In this document: positions 21,663 through 24,221 of the stretch, piece after piece
Position numbering within the stretch: position 1 is the stretch's first letter
Layout of the letters: each line of letters starts with the position of its first letter
Assembly (NCBI GenBank): GCA_937951875.1
Contig: CALGAN010000069.1
Coordinates: 1 to 24,221, forward strand
DNA: 24,221 nt
Direction of reading: 5' to 3'
DNA from: an uncultured Alkalilimnicola sp.
Lineage (GTDB): Bacteria > Pseudomonadota > Gammaproteobacteria > Nitrococcales > AK92
Position numbers and translations under genes: made by a program
The notes under the pieces: model-generated
Seen by the model: only the letters and a program-made list of their open reading frames with translations
Databases searched by the model: none
What the model was told of the DNA's origin: nothing

Positions 21663-22870
21663 GTTCCCCCCGGTACATCGGACAAGGTCAGCCGCGCCCG
21701 CGTGCCGGCGCCGGGAGCGCTGTCGAGCTCGAATGCCGCGCCGATGGCGCGGGCCCGCTCCCGCATGCCCAGGATGCCAAAGGTATGCAGCGGCTCGGAG
21801 AGCGACATCCCGATCCCGTCGTCCTCCAGGGACACCACCAGACTGCCGTTGCGGGCCTCTGCGACCAGGCTCAAGCTACGGGCGCGTGCGTGCCGCCTGA
21901 CGTTGGTCACGAGCTCCTGGACGATGCGATAGACCTCGATCTCCGCGCTGCGGCCCAGCCTGCAACGCTCGGCCTCGGGGGTGCACACGAAGCGGCAGTT
22001 CAATCCCGCGCGCAGTTGCAGGTCCTGCAGCAGCGCCTCCAGCGCAGCCCACAGCCCGAGGTGATCCAGAACCGCCGGGCGCAGATCGTTCACGATGCGC
22101 CGTGTCGACTCCATCGCCGCCTGCGCCACTTCCAGCATGCGCTCGACGTGCGCCTGCAAATCGGGGGCCTGCGTCAGTTGGCGCCTGAGCCAGTTCAGAT
22201 CCAGCTGCAGGGCCGTGAACGACGCGCCGAGTTCGTCGTGGATATTGCGCGCGATACGCGCCCGCTCTTCCTCCCGCAACGAGCTCAAATGCGCCGACAG
22301 CCTGCGCAGCGACTCGTGCGCAGATTGCAAGCGTGCCGTCCGCTCCTGCACGCGGCGCTCCAGCAAGGCGTATGAGCGCTGCAGCTCCCGCTCCATGCGA
22401 CGCCGCTCGGAAATGTCGGAGAACGTGACGACCGCCCCCACGACCCGGCCTGCGTCGCGGATGGGATATGACGCATACTGTGCATCGAAGCAGGTCCCGT
22501 CCCGCCGCCACAACACTTCATCCTCCACCCGCACGCCGCGGCCCTCGCGAAATGCCTGAAAGATCCGGCACTCCTCCACGTGCATCAACCGTTGATCGGC
22601 GTGGGAGTGGTGGATGAGGTAATGCATGTTCCGGCCGACGACCTCGTCAGGGGTGTAGCCCAGCATGTCGGCACCCGCGCGATTGATAAAAATGCAGCGT
22701 CCGTTGAGATCTATCCCGTAGATCCCTTCGCCAGCCGACTCCAATAGCATTTCAAGCTGGCGGCGCCAGGCGGCATGGTGCGAGATGTGCTTGAGGTCGG
22801 CGAACATGTCGGCTCCCGGCCGGCCGTCCAAGAACACTAACGGCGATGCCTGCGGTAAAGCAAAGTCCAT
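21653..22870 (-). CDS. Soluble PAS-domain sensor histidine kinase (HisKA_3 type)
   Basis: This is a NarX/DesK-class kinase that would phosphorylate the adjacent NarL-type regulator. The 405 residues show no transmembrane segment. A PAS domain (about 38-155; ESAGEGIYGIDLNGRCIFIN, then IHHSHADQRL) is followed by a short coiled coil (about 155-195). The dimerisation helix carries H211 (ARIARNIHDELGASF). The ATPase domain has N323 (IVQELVTNVRRHARA), DDGIG (350-354) and GILGMRERA. The signal must therefore be cytosolic, perhaps a small molecule or redox cue in PAS. An alternative ATG at 22807 (Met22) has GGGAG 5 nt upstream, better than the first ATG, so the protein may be 384 residues. Confidence 0.93.
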   Translation of the reverse strand: MDFALPQASPLVFLDGRPGADMFADLKHISHHAAWRRQLEMLLESAGEGIYGIDLNGRCIFINRAGADMLGYTPDEVVGRNMHYLIHHSHADQRLMHVEECRIFQAFREGRGVRVEDEVLWRRDGTCFDAQYASYPIRDAGRVVGAVVTFSDISERRRMERELQRSYALLERRVQERTARLQSAHESLRRLSAHLSSLREEERARIARNIHDELGASFTALQLDLNWLRRQLTQAPDLQAHVERMLEVAQAAMESTRRIVNDLRPAVLDHLGLWAALEALLQDLQLRAGLNCRFVCTPEAERCRLGRSAEIEVYRIVQELVTNVRRHARARSLSLVAEARNGSLVVSLEDDGIGMSLSEPLHTFGILGMRERARAIGAAFELDSAPGAGTRARLTLSDVPGGTWD

Positions 22871-22893
22871 GCCGATCCAAACCCAGTTTGCGC

Positions 22894-22926
22894 GGGATCC
22901 GCGCTAGGCCGCCCAGGGCGGATCCC
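22894..22926. promoter_or_regulatory. 9-bp inverted repeat upstream of the kinase gene
   Basis: Bases 22894-22902 (GGGATCCGC) are the exact reverse complement of 22918-22926 around 15 nt. The repeat lies 24-56 bp upstream of the kinase ATG at 22870, inside the divergent gap shared with the decarboxylase-family gene. It could be an operator or a leader hairpin of the kinase mRNA. Confidence 0.4.
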
Positions 22927-23018
22927 TCTTCACCGCCGGTTAACCATCGATCCTCTCGTCAACCGCAAACACACCGCGCATTAATCCCGGGTTAATACCC
23001 TCCGACCAAGCGCCTCCC

Positions 23019-23024
23019 TAGAAT
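23019..23024 (+). promoter_or_regulatory. Possible -10 box for the decarboxylase-family gene
   Basis: TAGAAT at 23019-23024 matches the sigma70 -10 consensus at 5 of 6 positions and lies 35 bp before the ATG at 23060. No good -35 sits 16-18 bp upstream. An imperfect dyad of TTAA arms flanking CCCGGG (22981-22995) lies around -40 to -50 from the implied start. An activator-dependent promoter is possible; the evidence is weak. Confidence 0.3.
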
Positions 23025-23059
23025 GGGGCACGTCCCTCCGTTCATGCGTCCCATCCAAG

Positions 23060-23638
23060 ATGAATCACGACCTCCCTACCGTTGGCATCGACCCCGAATC
23101 GCTCTCCCGGCTCAAGCCGCTGCCGGAGGAGGCCATGGACGAACACGCGGCAGCCTACCGCGACGCGATACTGAAAGCTGTGCCGCCCCTGATCGCCGGA
23201 CTGCGAGGCCCGGCCGGCATATGGATGCGCAAACCCCGCATCGGCCAGCGTTTGCAGGAAACGCTGCGTGAGCTGGCATCGGCGCCGGAGTTGGACGCAG
23301 CAACGCGTGAGCTGGCAATTCTCGTTACCGCGACGGAAATGCGCAGCCAATTCGAATGGAATGCGCACGAGGGGCTTGCACGCAAACACGGCGTATCGGC
23401 CGCCGCGCTCGCCTGCCTCGTCGATGACCTGGCTCCCGACTCCCTCTCCTCCCACGAAGCGTTGGTGATCAAACTGGGACGGGAAGTATTCCGCACCGGA
23501 CGAGTGGCAGACCAGACCTACGCCGAAGCGCTCGCAGCGCTAGGGGAAGAAAGGCTGTTCACCGTCGCAGCAGTCATCGCGTTCTATGCGCTGACGGCCG
23601 TGATGCTGGGCATCTTCGACCAGCGTAGCGCCGGGTGA
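23060..23638 (+). CDS. Carboxymuconolactone decarboxylase (CMD/AhpD-like) family protein
   Basis: This is a small all-helical protein of 192 residues. The family core is ATRELAILVTATEMRSQFEW followed by NAHEGLARKHG (about 81-111). E99 and H103 lie where true gamma-carboxymuconolactone decarboxylases have conserved residues. The CxxC pair of AhpD peroxidase partners is absent, so a thiol peroxidase role is unlikely. Genes of this type are often linked to aromatic or acyl-CoA catabolism, and the next gene is a CoA-transferase, although on the opposite strand. The ATG has no strong Shine-Dalgarno. The substrate is unknown. Confidence 0.85.
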   Translation: MNHDLPTVGIDPESLSRLKPLPEEAMDEHAAAYRDAILKAVPPLIAGLRGPAGIWMRKPRIGQRLQETLRELASAPELDAATRELAILVTATEMRSQFEWNAHEGLARKHGVSAAALACLVDDLAPDSLSSHEALVIKLGREVFRTGRVADQTYAEALAALGEERLFTVAAVIAFYALTAVMLGIFDQRSAG

Positions 23639-23679
23639 CCGCCACGCCCGGGGCAGCCCATTGCGGGCACTTATGGGAA

Positions 23680-23704
23680 CCCGCCGGCTCACGGCGCCGG
23701 CGGG
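23680..23704. terminator. GC-rich hairpin between convergent genes
   Basis: Bases 23680-23688 pair perfectly with 23696-23704 (9 bp) around a 7-nt loop. It lies in the 79-bp gap between the convergent stops of the decarboxylase-family and CoA-transferase genes. No U-run follows on either strand, so it may be a bidirectional transcription barrier, not a canonical intrinsic terminator. Confidence 0.45.
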
Positions 23705-23717
23705 GCGACGCCGACCT

Positions 23718-24221
23718 TCAACAAATGCCTTGGCCGCGCATGGCATCGATCTGAGCGTCGCTATAACCCAATTCCGCCAAGACCTCGCGCGTGTGCTGCC
23801 CTAGCTTCGGCGTGCCACGGAAACCCGAGCGGTTGTCCCCGTCGAACCGCAATGGCCGGTTGATGCCCCGAACGTCCCCGATTCCCTCGTGATGGATCGC
23901 ATTGAGGACGCCCAAATGGCGGACCTGCGGATCTTCGGCGACCTCGGCCATCGACAGCTCGGGGGCGAAAGGAACGTCGTGTCGCTCGAGCAAAGCCATC
24001 CACGTAGCGCGATCCTTCTGCGCAAACACCCGGGCAAGTTCCCGGGCGATTTCTTCATAGGCTCGGCTGCGCGACTCCCTATCCGGATAGCGCTCGGCCA
24101 AGTCGCTCCTATCGATTGCCCTCGCCAACGCACGCCAGAATTTGTCCGGAGTGGACATATGCAAGCAGATACGCTGCCCGTCGGCGCAACGCAGCACGTA
24201 GGCCTGCGAAGCAGAGCCCCG
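23718..24221 (-). CDS. CaiB/BaiF family CoA-transferase, C-terminal part (partial)
   Basis: This is the C-terminal part of a class III CoA-transferase, which moves CoA between carboxylic acids in the cytosol. The reading frame is open to the right edge, so the start lies outside the window. Visible family features are YVLRCADGQRICLHMSTPDK, then WRALARAIDRSDLAERYPDR, the WMALLERHDVPFAPELSMAE segment, and LGQHTREVLAELGYSDAQID near the end. A GTG at 24195-24197 is in frame but falls inside the conserved domain, so it is not a credible start. The catalytic Asp is in the missing N-terminal half. The substrate cannot be told. Confidence 0.88.
   Translation of the reverse strand, partial: RGSASQAYVLRCADGQRICLHMSTPDKFWRALARAIDRSDLAERYPDRESRSRAYEEIARELARVFAQKDRATWMALLERHDVPFAPELSMAEVAEDPQVRHLGVLNAIHHEGIGDVRGINRPLRFDGDNRSGFRGTPKLGQHTREVLAELGYSDAQIDAMRGQGIC

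Overview
The window reads as chromosomal DNA of a high-GC betaproteobacterium. The ribosomal proteins, RpoA and SecY look like those of Bordetella/Achromobacter (Alcaligenaceae, Burkholderiales). This placement rests on protein resemblance and GC-rich codon use, not on a database search. No tRNA, rRNA, insertion sequence or CRISPR array is visible.

Region 1 (1-9062, all minus strand) is the spc-alpha ribosomal protein block. In transcription order it is rplN, rplX, rplE, rpsN, rpsH, rplF, rplR, rpsE, rpmD, rplO, secY, infA, rpmJ, rpsM, rpsK, rpsD, rpoA; rplQ would lie just outside the left edge. The S10-operon genes that often precede rplN (rpsQ, rpmC, rplP) are absent. A LysR-type regulator gene lies there instead, and rplN has its own well-formed sigma70-type promoter with a leader of about 220 nt. 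The tight spacing breaks at rpsK/rpsD (317 bp with a candidate promoter and hairpins) and at rpsD/rpoA (terminator-like hairpin). secY starts with TTG, and rpsD and rpsN with GTG.

Region 2 (9063-16650) is accessory metabolism. A LysR regulator diverges from a YdhP/AraJ-like MFS exporter. An intradiol (hydroxyquinol-type) dioxygenase follows an osmoregulated periplasmic glucan protein (OpgG family) on the minus strand. A periplasmic BglX-type GH3 beta-glucosidase diverges from opgG, so a glucan-building and a glucan-cleaving enzyme share one intergenic region. BglX appears to use a TTG start.

Region 3 (16705-22870, minus strand) is the most interesting part. A soluble PAS histidine kinase and a NarL-type response regulator (ORFs overlapping by 10 nt) are followed by a short gap with a perfect 7-bp dyad. 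Then come a DJ-1/PfpI protein resembling isonitrile hydratase, a Tat-exported NrtA-family binding protein with an unusual Cys/His-containing N-terminal extension, an NrtB-type permease, an NrtD-type ATPase and cyanase (CynS). Junctions from the binding protein onward are a 1-nt overlap, a 3-nt gap and a 4-nt overlap. The layout suggests a two-component-controlled uptake and detoxification module for cyanate or a cyanate-yielding C-N compound. That function is inference.

Region 4 (22871-24221) holds a carboxymuconolactone decarboxylase-family protein on the plus strand and, convergent to it, the C-terminal part of a CaiB/BaiF-type CoA-transferase running off the right edge.
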